From an uncultured bacterium (GTDB lineage: Bacteria > Patescibacteriota > Saccharimonadia > Saccharimonadales > Saccharimonadaceae), in the NCBI GenBank assembly GCA_938030735.1, contig CALHIM010000011.1, forward strand, positions 186,001 through 250,000: a DNA stretch of 64,000 nucleotides. Reading direction: 5' to 3'. Positions 56,390-64,000 of this stretch are shown piece after piece. Under the pieces are notes generated by a model. It did not search any database. It was not told the origin of the DNA and was given only the letters and a program-made list of their open reading frames with translations. Each line of letters begins with the position of its first letter. Position 1 is the first letter of the stretch. Both the position numbers and the translations under genes were made by a program.

Positions 56390-57490
56390 ATGGAAATTGG
56401 ACTAATAATTATTATTGTAATTTTAACATCGGTTTTGATTTTTCAGTCTTTTCGAATTTCAAAAATTGTAGCTTCGAAAAATGAAGACCAAAGTGTAAAT
56501 TTGCTAAAAATGGATGTAATTGAGCTGAATAAAAGCTTAAACAGAATGCGCGAAAATATTGATGCTAACCTAACCAATTTTAATGAGAAAGTTTCAGAAA
56601 AGCTTGAGAGAAATAATTTTCAAATTCAAAATTCAATGGCTAAACAGATTTCTGAGAGTTCGAAAATCGTTGAAGAGGTTTCGAAAAGGCTTACAAAGCT
56701 CGATGAAACAAATAACCGTGTTGTGAATGTTGCGGACGAGCTAAAAACACTTCAAAATGCCTTGCAAAATCCAAAACAGCGTGGCGTTCTAGGAGAGTTT
56801 TATCTTGAGCAAGTTCTTGAAAACGTTTTGCCACCGAATGCTTTTGAAATTCAATATAAATTTAAAAATGGCGAAATTGTTGATGCTGCTATTTTTCTTG
56901 ATAAAAATAAGATTTTACCAGTAGATTCGAAATTTAGCCTCGAAAATTATAATCGGATGGTTGAATCTGAAGGTGAAGAGCGAAAGATTTTAGCGAAAAG
57001 AGTTCGCGATGATTTAAAAATGCGGATTGATGAAACTTCGAAATATATTCGCCCTAATGAAAACACCATGGATTTTGCTTTTATGTTTATTCCTAGCGAG
57101 AGTTTGTATTATGATACTTTAACTGGAGTTGTTGGTTCGCAGGGTTCAGAACGAGATTTGATCGAATATGCGTTTCGTGATAAGCGCGTAATCGTGGTTA
57201 GCCCGACTAGTTTTATGGCGTATCTTCAAACTGTTTTACAAGGTTTGAAATCGTTAAAAATTGAAGAGCAGAGCAGAGAGATTCAAAAGCGAGTTGGTCA
57301 GCTGGGCGCGCATATTTCGAAATACGAAGATTTAATGCAACGTCTTGGAAAATCGCTTGGCACAACTGTTAATCATTTTAACAATGCTCATAAAGAGCTT
57401 GGTAAAATTGATAAAGATGTGGTGAAAATTTCGGGCGAAAATAATAAAACTGGAGTTGAGCCACAAATACTTGATAAACCTCGTGAATAA
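56390..57490 (+). CDS. rmuC: RmuC-family DNA recombination protein
   Basis: RmuC limits inversion of short DNA repeats. It has 366 residues: an N-terminal membrane helix (about 4-20), a long coiled coil to about 120, then the nuclease-like core with QRGVLGEFYLEQVLENVLPPNAFEIQYKF, VDAAIFLDKNKILPVDSKFSLENYNRM, DFAFMFIPSESLYYD and the VVSPTSFMAYLQTVLQGLK helix. The core carries the acidic and lysine residues of the PD-(D/E)xK fold (VDSKF). AAAAGGAGG precedes the ATG. It ends at a strong terminator. Confidence 0.95.
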   Translation: MEIGLIIIIVILTSVLIFQSFRISKIVASKNEDQSVNLLKMDVIELNKSLNRMRENIDANLTNFNEKVSEKLERNNFQIQNSMAKQISESSKIVEEVSKRLTKLDETNNRVVNVADELKTLQNALQNPKQRGVLGEFYLEQVLENVLPPNAFEIQYKFKNGEIVDAAIFLDKNKILPVDSKFSLENYNRMVESEGEERKILAKRVRDDLKMRIDETSKYIRPNENTMDFAFMFIPSESLYYDTLTGVVGSQGSERDLIEYAFRDKRVIVVSPTSFMAYLQTVLQGLKSLKIEEQSREIQKRVGQLGAHISKYEDLMQRLGKSLGTTVNHFNNAHKELGKIDKDVVKISGENNKTGVEPQILDKPRE

Positions 57491-57498
57491 AATAAATT

Positions 57499-57531
57499 TA
57501 AAAGAGCAGCTTTCGAAAGTTGCTCTTTTTA
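57499..57531. terminator. Bidirectional terminator with TTTCGAAA loop
   Basis: AAAAGAGCA and TGCTCTTTT pair; the inner loop is GCTTTCGAAAGT, itself palindromic. It lies between convergent rmuC and the channel gene. Confidence 0.88.
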
Positions 57532-57541
57532 TTGTAGGTAA

Positions 57542-58378
57542 TTATTTTTCTTCTTCAATTGATTTTTGGATTAAGTGATTTAGTGCAAAGCCAAGGATTC
57601 CGCCAATTAATGCTGCACCGATATAAATTGCAATCGCATAAGGAACGTTCTGTTCTTTTATAGTAAACGCTTGAAGTGCGAATGCTACTGCTGGATTAAT
57701 TATTGCTGAAGATCCGATTGATGTTGCGAGAGATCCTGCAATTAAAACCGCTAAGTATAAACCACCGCCAACACCAAGTGCTTTTGCCATATTTCCATTC
57801 TTTTTATTTGAAGTTATGGTTGCGACAGAAAATGCAAAAATAAATGAGCCAATAAATTCAGCAGCAAGCGCTAGTATTTCCTTGTCTTTTGGAATGGGGT
57901 TTGCAGTGAATAGAGTTGGTTTTTGACCGTATGATTGTAGAGTATCTTGTGCGCCGACAAAGGCATTCAAAAGCATAAAAGCAACCATCGCACCTAAAAC
58001 TTGAGCTACGATATAAAAGATAGCTTTAATTGTGCTAATCCTGCGAGTTGCCCAAGCGCCGATTGTAATTAATGGGTTAACGTGAGCTCCACTAATTCCT
58101 CCAGCAATCAAAACAATTGACATAAGAATAAACATTACACCGATTGGTTGACCTTGACTAATAATAATGCCAGCCGCGAGTAGAAATGTTCCAATAAATT
58201 CAAGCGCTACTGCTGAGATAAAACTTGGTTTTGAAATTTCCTCAAGAAAGATAGTATCAGTTTTTTTATCATTCTTAACGATAGCTTTAACCGTTTTTTC
58301 AACTTTTGAAATTTCTTCAGTTACTTTTTTGTGAGCAGTCTTTGAAGATTTCTTTAAATTGGCTTTTTTTGTTGCCAT
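57542..58378 (-). CDS. Aquaporin/glycerol facilitator family channel
   Basis: A 278-residue MIP-family protein with a basic, lysine-rich N-terminal extension of about 50 residues and six membrane helices. The two pore half-helices read SGAHVNPLITIG (first, NPL rather than NPA) and SAIINPAVAFAL (second, NPA). It conducts water or small solutes such as glycerol. The NPL variant and the lack of an arginine after the second NPA (NPAVAF instead of NPARD) suggest an atypical pore. AAGGAGGGAAG precedes the ATG. The promoter is TTGACA...TAAAAT, divergent from the next gene. Confidence 0.85.
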   Translation of the reverse strand: MATKKANLKKSSKTAHKKVTEEISKVEKTVKAIVKNDKKTDTIFLEEISKPSFISAVALEFIGTFLLAAGIIISQGQPIGVMFILMSIVLIAGGISGAHVNPLITIGAWATRRISTIKAIFYIVAQVLGAMVAFMLLNAFVGAQDTLQSYGQKPTLFTANPIPKDKEILALAAEFIGSFIFAFSVATITSNKKNGNMAKALGVGGGLYLAVLIAGSLATSIGSSAIINPAVAFALQAFTIKEQNVPYAIAIYIGAALIGGILGFALNHLIQKSIEEEK

Positions 58379-58456
58379 CTTCCCTCCTTATTTTAACTTA
58401 TGTTTATATTTTATCATAAACTTTTCGAAAATGTCAAAATCTGATACAATATAAAT

Positions 58457-58723
58457 ATGGCTTTATATGTAAAACAAGATGATAATCGAACTGAATTGCA
58501 AGAAAAGATTGCAGCAGAGCTTCGTGAAAAACAGATTAAAAACTCGCTCAAAGAGGGAGATGAAATTCCAAATAGCAAAGGCGAAATCGTTCAGCCTGAA
58601 GATAGTGCGTATCTTGAAGGGACAAAAGAAACCACAGGACTAGCTTTTATATGGTTTTTGGTTTTTGTGGCAGTTTTGGTGGCGCTTGGGCTTTATATTT
58701 GGGTGGCATCACAGCGAGTTTAA
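58457..58723 (+). CDS. Small membrane protein with C-terminal helix
   Basis: An 88-residue protein: a charged N-terminal helix (about 5-40, ELQEKIAAELREKQIK), a linker, and one membrane helix at about 64-84 close to the C-terminus, a tail-anchor topology. TACAAT ends 6 nt before the ATG (leaderless). It precedes pheS by 51 nt. I do not recognise the family. Confidence 0.7.
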   Translation: MALYVKQDDNRTELQEKIAAELREKQIKNSLKEGDEIPNSKGEIVQPEDSAYLEGTKETTGLAFIWFLVFVAVLVALGLYIWVASQRV

Positions 58724-58774
58724 TTTTTTAAAAATCGACAAAAAGATACTGTTATGGTATAATTAAAGATAATT

Positions 58775-59794
58775 ATGGAACAAATTCAACAGATTAGAAA
58801 TGAACTTTTGGCGGAACTTCAAGCACTCGAAAACCCGAGCGATATTTTGAAATCGCCAAAAATTAAAGAACTTTATAAAATTATTCCAACTCTGCCAAAT
58901 GAGCAAAAAGGTGAATTTGGTGCAAAAGTGAATGATTTAAAAAATGAAATTCAGGCTGAAGTTTCGAAAAAACTTGAAGAAAAAGAAAATACCGAAGTTG
59001 GAGAGATTGATATTTCGGCACCTTTTGCAGAAAGCTCGCGTGATAAAATTTCTCGAAAACCACAACTTTTGAGTGCGGAAAATGGTTCGAAGCATCCGCT
59101 CCAAAAAGAGCTTGAAAAAGTGGTAGATATTTATACACGAATGGGCTTTGAAGCTGTAGAATCTCGACAGATCGATAACGACTGGAATATGTTTGGTGCG
59201 TTAAATTTCCCTGAAAACCACCCAGCACGAGATGGCTACGATACTTTTCGAACTGAAGAAAACTTTATTCCGCCAGCTCACACCTCAACAATGCAAAATC
59301 GTGTTTTGAAACATGGCAAAAAACAACTTGAAGAAGAAGGGCAAATTGCGCATGTTTCTTATGGGCGAGTTTTTCGCAATGAAGACTTAGATGCTACTCA
59401 CGAACATACTTTTTATCAATGCGAGGGTGTTTTTGTGAGCGAAACTGCGAACTTAGCACAAATGCTTGGCACGCTTCACGCCTTTTTCGAAGAATACTAT
59501 GGCCAAAAACTAGAAATTCGCACACAGCCGGGCTATTTTCCGTTCACTGAACCAAGCCTTGAATTTTTAATTGAGAAACCCGAGGCGCTTGGCGGCAAAA
59601 AAGGCGAATGGCTTGAAATGCTTGGTTGCGGAATGATTCATCCTAATGTTCTAGAAGCTGCTGGAATTGATAGTAAAAAATATCGTGGTTTTGCTTGGGG
59701 CGGAGGAATTGAGCGTCTCGTGATGCTTAAATATGGAATTTCGGATATTCGTTATTTTGAAAGCGCAAAATTAGAATTTCTAAAGGAATTTTAA
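58775..59794 (+). CDS. pheS: Phenylalanyl-tRNA synthetase alpha subunit
   Basis: PheS holds the catalytic site of the heterotetrameric PheRS. The 339-residue protein has the N-terminal coiled coil, HPLQKELEKVVDIYTRMGFEAVESRQIDNDWNMFGALNFPENHPARD, HTSTMQNRVL, the motif 2 GRVFRNEDLDATHEHTFYQCEGV, and motif 3 GFAWGGGIERLVMLKYGISDIRYF. TATAAT lies 11 nt before the ATG. The stop is followed at once by a small membrane gene and then pheT. Confidence 0.97.
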   Translation: MEQIQQIRNELLAELQALENPSDILKSPKIKELYKIIPTLPNEQKGEFGAKVNDLKNEIQAEVSKKLEEKENTEVGEIDISAPFAESSRDKISRKPQLLSAENGSKHPLQKELEKVVDIYTRMGFEAVESRQIDNDWNMFGALNFPENHPARDGYDTFRTEENFIPPAHTSTMQNRVLKHGKKQLEEEGQIAHVSYGRVFRNEDLDATHEHTFYQCEGVFVSETANLAQMLGTLHAFFEEYYGQKLEIRTQPGYFPFTEPSLEFLIEKPEALGGKKGEWLEMLGCGMIHPNVLEAAGIDSKKYRGFAWGGGIERLVMLKYGISDIRYFESAKLEFLKEF

Positions 59795-60034
59795 ATGACC
59801 GAGCAAGAATGGAAAGAAATAGATAATAAGCGATCTTTAACAGGTTTAAAAACTGCTTTGATATTTTTTGCTGTAGCCATTATATTTTTCGCCGGAGTTT
59901 CAGCCTTTACAGAAGAAGATACTCATTGTGAGGTTTTGAGTAGAGGCAGGCAACGTTTTTATTGTAAGATTTTCGAAAAACCTATTGCTAATACGATTAG
60001 AAATATTTTTGGATTAAGAAGGAGTGATAAATGA
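59795..60034 (+). CDS. Small membrane protein between pheS and pheT
   Basis: A 79-residue protein with one membrane helix at about 17-39, a following segment that carries two cysteines (HCEVL, FYCKIF) and a basic C-terminus. The ATG begins directly after the pheS stop behind AAAGGA, and its TGA overlaps the pheT ATG by 4 nt, so it is translated between the two synthetase subunits. pheS and pheT are normally adjacent. I do not recognise it. Confidence 0.75.
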   Translation: MTEQEWKEIDNKRSLTGLKTALIFFAVAIIFFAGVSAFTEEDTHCEVLSRGRQRFYCKIFEKPIANTIRNIFGLRRSDK

Positions 60035-62526
60035 TAATTTCAGTAAATTGGCTTAAAAAATTTGTTCCAGATTTGCCAGGTATTGGTGAGCTTTCGAAAT
60101 TGATTGGTGCAAGGCTGGTTGAAATTGAGAGCATTGAAAATTTAGGCGAGAAGTATAAGGATGTGATTATTGCCAAGGTTATTTCTGCCCAGAAAGTTGA
60201 AAATTCTGACCATTTAAACCTATGCAAGATTGATGACGGTGGTTTAAGAAAAAATATTGCTCGCGATGAAGACGGGTTTATTCAGGTGGTTTGTGGTGCG
60301 CCAAATGTGCGAGCTGGCATTTTTGTAGCTTGGCTTCCGCCGGAGTCAATTGTGCCAGAAACTTTTGGCGGTGATAACTTTAAGCTTGGTGCACGAAAAC
60401 TAATGGGCTATATGAGCAACGGAATGATTGCGAGTCTTCGCGAGCTTGGTTTGGGTGAAGAACATGATGGTATTCTGGAAATTTCACCAGAGGTTTTCGA
60501 AAACGTCGTTCAAGCTGGTGATTCTTTTGCGGAGAAATTTGAACTAAATGATTTTCTGCTCGAAGTTGAAAATAAAAGCTTGACTCATCGCCCAGATTGT
60601 TTTGGAATTGTTGGTTTTGCTCGTGAAGTTGCAGGAATTTTGGGGCAAAAATTTGTTGAGCCAGATTTTATAAGAGGCTTGAATTTTAAAGCTCAAGGCA
60701 ATAAAACTGTTGAAGTTGAAATTCAAGATCCTGAAATTTGCGAACGTTACACAGCGGCAGTTTTTGATATCTCTGAAATTTTAAAAAATCCAAACTTAAC
60801 AATTGCAAAAACTTACCTTTTGCGTTCTGGAATGCGGCTGATTGATTCGATAACTGATTTAGCAAATGAACTTATGCTTGAAACTGGACAGCCACTCCAC
60901 ACCTTTGATTTTGATAAATTGGCAAAAATTAACGGTAGCGAAAACATCAAAATTACCGTTCGAAAAGCTTTCGAAAATGAAGAATTAGAGCTTTTAGCCG
61001 GCAAAAAAATCAAAATGAACAACCAAGATATCGTGATTGCTGTTGGCGAAAACGCTGAAACGGCAGTGGCGCTTGCTGGCGCAATGGGTGGGGCTTCGAC
61101 CGCAATTGATGAAAATACAACACGAATTTTAGTGGAAAGTGCTACATTTAATCTTTATAATTTGCGAAATACACAAATGCGTCATGGAATTTTCTCGGAG
61201 GCGATTACTCGCTTCACAAAAGGTGTGCCAGAAATGATATCGCGAAAAGTTCTTGATTTATTTGGCGTGCGAATTTTGGAGCTTGGTGGAAAATCTTTGA
61301 GTGAGGTTGTAGATTCAAACAGTGATTTTTATTACAATAAAACTGAAATTTTAGTTTCGAAAGATAAAATTAACCAAGTTTTGGGAACAGATTTTTCGAA
61401 TGAAGAAATTCAACAAACTCTAGAAAATGTTGGAATTTTAGCAAAAAATGAAAATCCTGAAACTTTTATGATTCCATTTTGGCGAAATGATCTACATATT
61501 GAAGAGGATTTAATTGAAGAAGTTGGGCGATTGAACGGTTATGATAATGTTAAATTGCAACTACCAAGTCGAACTTTTAAAGCAGTAAAAAAAGCAAAAA
61601 TCGACTTGCTCCAATCTGAAATTCGTGATATTTTAGCGGCAAGCGGTGCAAATGAAGTTTTGACTTATAGTTTTATTCATGGTGATTTGCTTGAAAAGGT
61701 TGGCCAAGATCCACAAAATTCTTATAAGATTATCAATTCAATTTCGCCAGATTTACAATATTATCGCCAAACTTTAATGCCAAGTTTGCTTTCTAAAATT
61801 AGTCAAAATATTCGTGCAGGTTTTGGTGAATTTGCAATTTTCGAAATGAATAAAATCACTGAAAAATTACTCGGTTTGAATGATGAAAATGTACCAGTTG
61901 AACAGAAGAAATTGGCGTTCGTTTATACAAAAAATAAGGGCGAAAATGCATTTTATGAAGCAAATAATTATGCAGAATTTCTATTTAAAAAGCTTGGTTT
62001 GAATGTTGAATTTGTGAAATTTGAAACTGAAAAATCACCGCTTTCAACTGAATTTGAACCAAAACGTTCGGCCTTAATGCAAATTTCTAAAAATGGCAAA
62101 AAGATAATTTTAGGCGTGATTGGTGAGTTTAGAAAACCAGTTCAAAAAGCGCTAAAACTACCAGAATCAACTGCTGGATTTGAGCTTGATTTGCAAATTT
62201 TACTTGAAAATATTGAAAATTCGAATGTGAAAATTAGGGATTTTTCGAAATTCCAATCTGTTGAGCGCGATATTTCGATTAATGTTGAAGAAAATCGCAA
62301 ATTTGCTGAAATTTTTAGTATTTTTGAGAATATTTCTGATGAATTTAGCAAAATTGATATTGAAACTTCACCAATTGATATTTTTAATAACTGTGATGGC
62401 TCAAAAAATATTTCAATTCGGTTTAAGATTACGCCTTTCGAAAAAACTTTGAATGGTGAAGAGATTCGGGAAATTATGCAAAAAATTGAAGAAAAAGCCA
62501 TAAAAAATGGCGGAAAGATAATTTAG
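60031..62526 (+). CDS. pheT: Phenylalanyl-tRNA synthetase beta subunit
   Basis: PheT binds and edits tRNA-Phe. The 831-residue protein has the N-terminal EMAP/OB-like domain (VIIAKVISAQKVENSDHLNLCKIDDGG, VVCGAPNVRAGIFVAWLPP), the B3/B4 editing domain (SLTHRPDCFGIVGFAREVAGILG), the inactive synthetase core (LDLFGVRILELGG, DDLIEEVGRLNGYDNV-like EEDLIEEVGRLNGYDNV) and the C-terminal ferredoxin-like anticodon domain (FPSVERDISI-like FQSVERDISI). It is slightly longer than the usual 800. It overlaps the upstream small gene by 4 nt. Confidence 0.97.
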   Translation: MIISVNWLKKFVPDLPGIGELSKLIGARLVEIESIENLGEKYKDVIIAKVISAQKVENSDHLNLCKIDDGGLRKNIARDEDGFIQVVCGAPNVRAGIFVAWLPPESIVPETFGGDNFKLGARKLMGYMSNGMIASLRELGLGEEHDGILEISPEVFENVVQAGDSFAEKFELNDFLLEVENKSLTHRPDCFGIVGFAREVAGILGQKFVEPDFIRGLNFKAQGNKTVEVEIQDPEICERYTAAVFDISEILKNPNLTIAKTYLLRSGMRLIDSITDLANELMLETGQPLHTFDFDKLAKINGSENIKITVRKAFENEELELLAGKKIKMNNQDIVIAVGENAETAVALAGAMGGASTAIDENTTRILVESATFNLYNLRNTQMRHGIFSEAITRFTKGVPEMISRKVLDLFGVRILELGGKSLSEVVDSNSDFYYNKTEILVSKDKINQVLGTDFSNEEIQQTLENVGILAKNENPETFMIPFWRNDLHIEEDLIEEVGRLNGYDNVKLQLPSRTFKAVKKAKIDLLQSEIRDILAASGANEVLTYSFIHGDLLEKVGQDPQNSYKIINSISPDLQYYRQTLMPSLLSKISQNIRAGFGEFAIFEMNKITEKLLGLNDENVPVEQKKLAFVYTKNKGENAFYEANNYAEFLFKKLGLNVEFVKFETEKSPLSTEFEPKRSALMQISKNGKKIILGVIGEFRKPVQKALKLPESTAGFELDLQILLENIENSNVKIRDFSKFQSVERDISINVEENRKFAEIFSIFENISDEFSKIDIETSPIDIFNNCDGSKNISIRFKITPFEKTLNGEEIREIMQKIEEKAIKNGGKII

Positions 62527-62534
62527 GAGAAAAG

Positions 62535-63215
62535 ATGGCAACAAAGAAAAATTCATTACAAACTGGTACACCAGCTTGGCAGAGATATTCAATTTGGGTG
62601 ATTTTAATTTTAACGGTCGTTTCGACTGTGGCACTTTATGTTTCTTCATTCTTACAAACTGAGAGTAATTCAGAAGCACAAAAAAAACAATCGCAAGTTT
62701 TGAAAAAATACCAAGATTACAGAAAAAAGGTTGAAGAGCAGGCGAAAGAACTTTCAGCCAAATATTACGACAGTTTTAAGGAATATGAAAAAGCTCCGGT
62801 TGCATTTAATGCTGCGAGCGTAAAAGAACTTACGAAAAAAGATTTAAAAGAGGGCAATGGTGAAGAATTTACAAATTCAACAACGAAATTTCAGGCTTAT
62901 TATATTGGCTGGAAACCTGATGGTACAGTTTTTGACGGAAGCTTTGAAAATGGTAGATTAAAGTCGCCAGTTGTCTTTCGTAAAGAGGGCAAAAAATGGG
63001 GCTTAATTGAGGGCTGGAGTGAAGGTCTAAAAGGAATGAAAGTTGGCGGAATTCGTGAATTATCTATTCCTGCGGATAAGGCTTATGGTGCTCAGGGCTC
63101 AGTTAATCAGGAAGATTCTTCAAAAACTATTGGCCCAAATACACCTTTGAAATTTATCGTAATGTTAATTCCTGAATTCCAAGAAATTCCACAGCCAAGT
63201 CTTGAGGAAAACTAA
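62535..63215 (+). CDS. Membrane-anchored FKBP-type peptidyl-prolyl isomerase
   Basis: A 226-residue protein with an N-terminal helix at about 19-40 and a charged helical stalk (QKKQSQVLKKYQDYRKKVEEQAKEL), followed by an FKBP domain (about 118-216) with FQAYYIGWKPDGTVFDGSF, GLIEGWSEGLKGMKVGGIRELSIPADKAYG and PLKFIVMLI. It would catalyse proline isomerisation of exported proteins at the outer face of the membrane. AGGAGAAAAG precedes the ATG. It lies in the pheS-pheT-trxB direction with gaps of 8 and 1 nt. Confidence 0.9.
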   Translation: MATKKNSLQTGTPAWQRYSIWVILILTVVSTVALYVSSFLQTESNSEAQKKQSQVLKKYQDYRKKVEEQAKELSAKYYDSFKEYEKAPVAFNAASVKELTKKDLKEGNGEEFTNSTTKFQAYYIGWKPDGTVFDGSFENGRLKSPVVFRKEGKKWGLIEGWSEGLKGMKVGGIRELSIPADKAYGAQGSVNQEDSSKTIGPNTPLKFIVMLIPEFQEIPQPSLEEN

Positions 63216-63216
63216 A

Positions 63217-64000
63217 ATGACTGATTTGGTAATTATTGGTTCAGGGCCATCTGCGTTGAGTGCGGCAATTTATGCTGCACGAGATGGCTTGAGCGTGCGA
63301 GTTTTCGAAAAAGCGGCTTTCGGCGGAATTGCGACAACTTCAGATTTAATTGAAAACTATCCAGGCTTTGATGAGGGAATTTCTGGGCTTGAGCTTTCAA
63401 AAAAAATGCGAATCCAGGCTGAAAAATTTGGTGCAAAATTTGATTATGGTGAAGTTTTAGGTTTTGAAAATCTTGGTAATTTTGTGCGATTAGATATTGA
63501 CGGCGAAAAATTTGATTCAAAAACAGTTTTGATTGCAACGGGAAATTCATATAGAATGCTTGGTTTGCCGCGAGAAGAAGAGTTTTTTGGGCGAGGTGTT
63601 CACACTTGTGCAACTTGCGATGGTCCATTCTATGCTGGAAAGGATTTGATTGCAGTTGGTGGCGGTAATTCTGCGGTAACTGAAGCTCTGTTTTTGAGCC
63701 GATTTTCAAAAGTTAAGCTTTTAGTTCGGGGCGAAATTTCGGCGCAAGCGGTGCTCCAAGAGCGACTTTTTGAAGCGGTTAAATCTGGCAAAATTGAGTT
63801 ATTTTTAAAAACTGAAATTGAGGAATTTCTTTTCGAAAAGACTGATTTTGGTGAAAAAATTATTGGTGCTCGTATAAAACAGCAAACTGAAGAAGGTGAA
63901 AAAACTTTTGAAATTAAAGCTGCTGCAATTTTTGAATTTATTGGATTAATTCCGAATTCTGGTTTTGCAAAAAAATCTGGCGTTAAAGTTAACAACTATG
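63217..64000 (+). CDS. trxB: Thioredoxin reductase, N-terminal part
   Basis: The gene runs off the right edge; 261 codons are visible. It opens with the FAD site LVIIGSGPSALSAAIYAAR, then FEKAAFGGIATTSDLIENYPGF, the redox pair in HTCATCDGPFY (CATC) and the NADPH site IAVGGGNSAVTEALFLSRF. The enzyme reduces thioredoxin with NADPH. The ATG follows the FKBP gene's stop by one base behind TTGAGGAAAA, so it belongs to the same operon. A role with exported-protein quality control is inference from the neighbour. Confidence 0.95.
   Translation, partial: MTDLVIIGSGPSALSAAIYAARDGLSVRVFEKAAFGGIATTSDLIENYPGFDEGISGLELSKKMRIQAEKFGAKFDYGEVLGFENLGNFVRLDIDGEKFDSKTVLIATGNSYRMLGLPREEEFFGRGVHTCATCDGPFYAGKDLIAVGGGNSAVTEALFLSRFSKVKLLVRGEISAQAVLQERLFEAVKSGKIELFLKTEIEEFLFEKTDFGEKIIGARIKQQTEEGEKTFEIKAAAIFEFIGLIPNSGFAKKSGVKVNNY

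Noticed and set aside
1..64000. Recoding of TGA as glycine (code 25, Gracilibacteria/SR1)
   Set aside because: TGA ends trmB, tsaE, murT, the small gene before pheT and others at sensible places, often overlapping the next start, and no core gene needs an in-frame TGA.
1..64000. CRISPR arrays, insertion sequences, rRNA genes and a replication origin
   Set aside because: I saw no regularly spaced direct repeats, transposase motifs, rRNA sequence, or DnaA-box cluster with dnaA/dnaN.

Overview
The window looks like a piece of a small, low-GC (about one third G+C by eye) genome of the Patescibacteria/CPR type, most likely Saccharibacteria (TM7). This is inference, since there is no rRNA in the window to confirm it. 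It rests on short intergenic gaps, compact versions of several core proteins (UvrC, TsaB, ComEC), a phosphoketolase and a carbamate kinase with no respiratory genes, HrcA/CIRCE heat-shock control, Gram-positive-type MurT/GatD, and TGA used as an ordinary stop (so not the Gracilibacteria/SR1 code). Many transcription units start leaderless, with a TATAAT-like box 6-10 nt before the start codon, while genes inside operons carry AAGGAG-type ribosome sites. The palindrome TTTCGAAA is strikingly abundant throughout.

Layout. 1-4.2 kb: end of trmB, then uvrA and galE. 4.2-8.2 kb: a PadR regulator, a PspC membrane protein and a MacB-type ABC exporter in one operon. 8.3-10.2 kb: tRNA-Asn followed by an atypical phosphatase-glycosyltransferase fusion. 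10.2-13.6 kb: an RclA-like flavoprotein and a PfkB-like/class I aldolase fusion. 13.6-17.5 kb: a membrane-anchored HTH protein, uvrC and small membrane or cytoplasmic proteins. 17.6-19.5 kb: an unknown gene with an elaborate leader, and three CAT-anticodon tRNAs (Ile2, initiator Met, elongator Met) interleaved with a DivIC-like gene and a 40-residue gene. 19.5-24 kb: membrane protein, lone ATP-cone and cysteine-less flavoprotein operon, YebC, and two DUF2268-like proteins. 24.1-28.9 kb: gmk, hrcA-grpE, a probable structured RNA and phosphoketolase. 28.9-31.3 kb: an accessory DUF262/HNH restriction-like protein with an unknown partner. 31.4-35.4 kb: dnaK and dnaJ, each behind CIRCE, with two small exported or membrane proteins between them.

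35.5-46.6 kb holds membrane proteins, tRNA-Lys, secG, an oligopeptide-binding protein, tRNA-Leu, murC, an MFS carrier, comEC, tsaE-tsaB, murT-gatD and tRNA-Gln. 46.7-50.9 kb holds tRNA-Glu, pyruvate kinase, carbamate kinase, tRNA-Pro, trmD and a KH protein. 50.9-64 kb holds a P-type ATPase, argS, a small kinase, a Gre-like factor, rmuC, an aquaporin-family channel, the pheS/pheT operon with a small membrane protein inserted, an FKBP isomerase and the start of a thioredoxin reductase.

Together the genes suggest a fermentative, probably host-dependent cell that gains ATP by substrate-level phosphorylation (phosphoketolase, pyruvate kinase, carbamate kinase). It builds an amidated peptidoglycan, can probably take up DNA (ComEC), and controls its chaperones through HrcA. 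The least ordinary items are the abundant TTTCGAAA palindrome, the PfkB-aldolase fusion, the flavoprotein that lost its redox cysteines, the DUF262 two-gene unit, the leader-controlled gene at 17.6-18.2 kb and the structured RNA at 26.4 kb.
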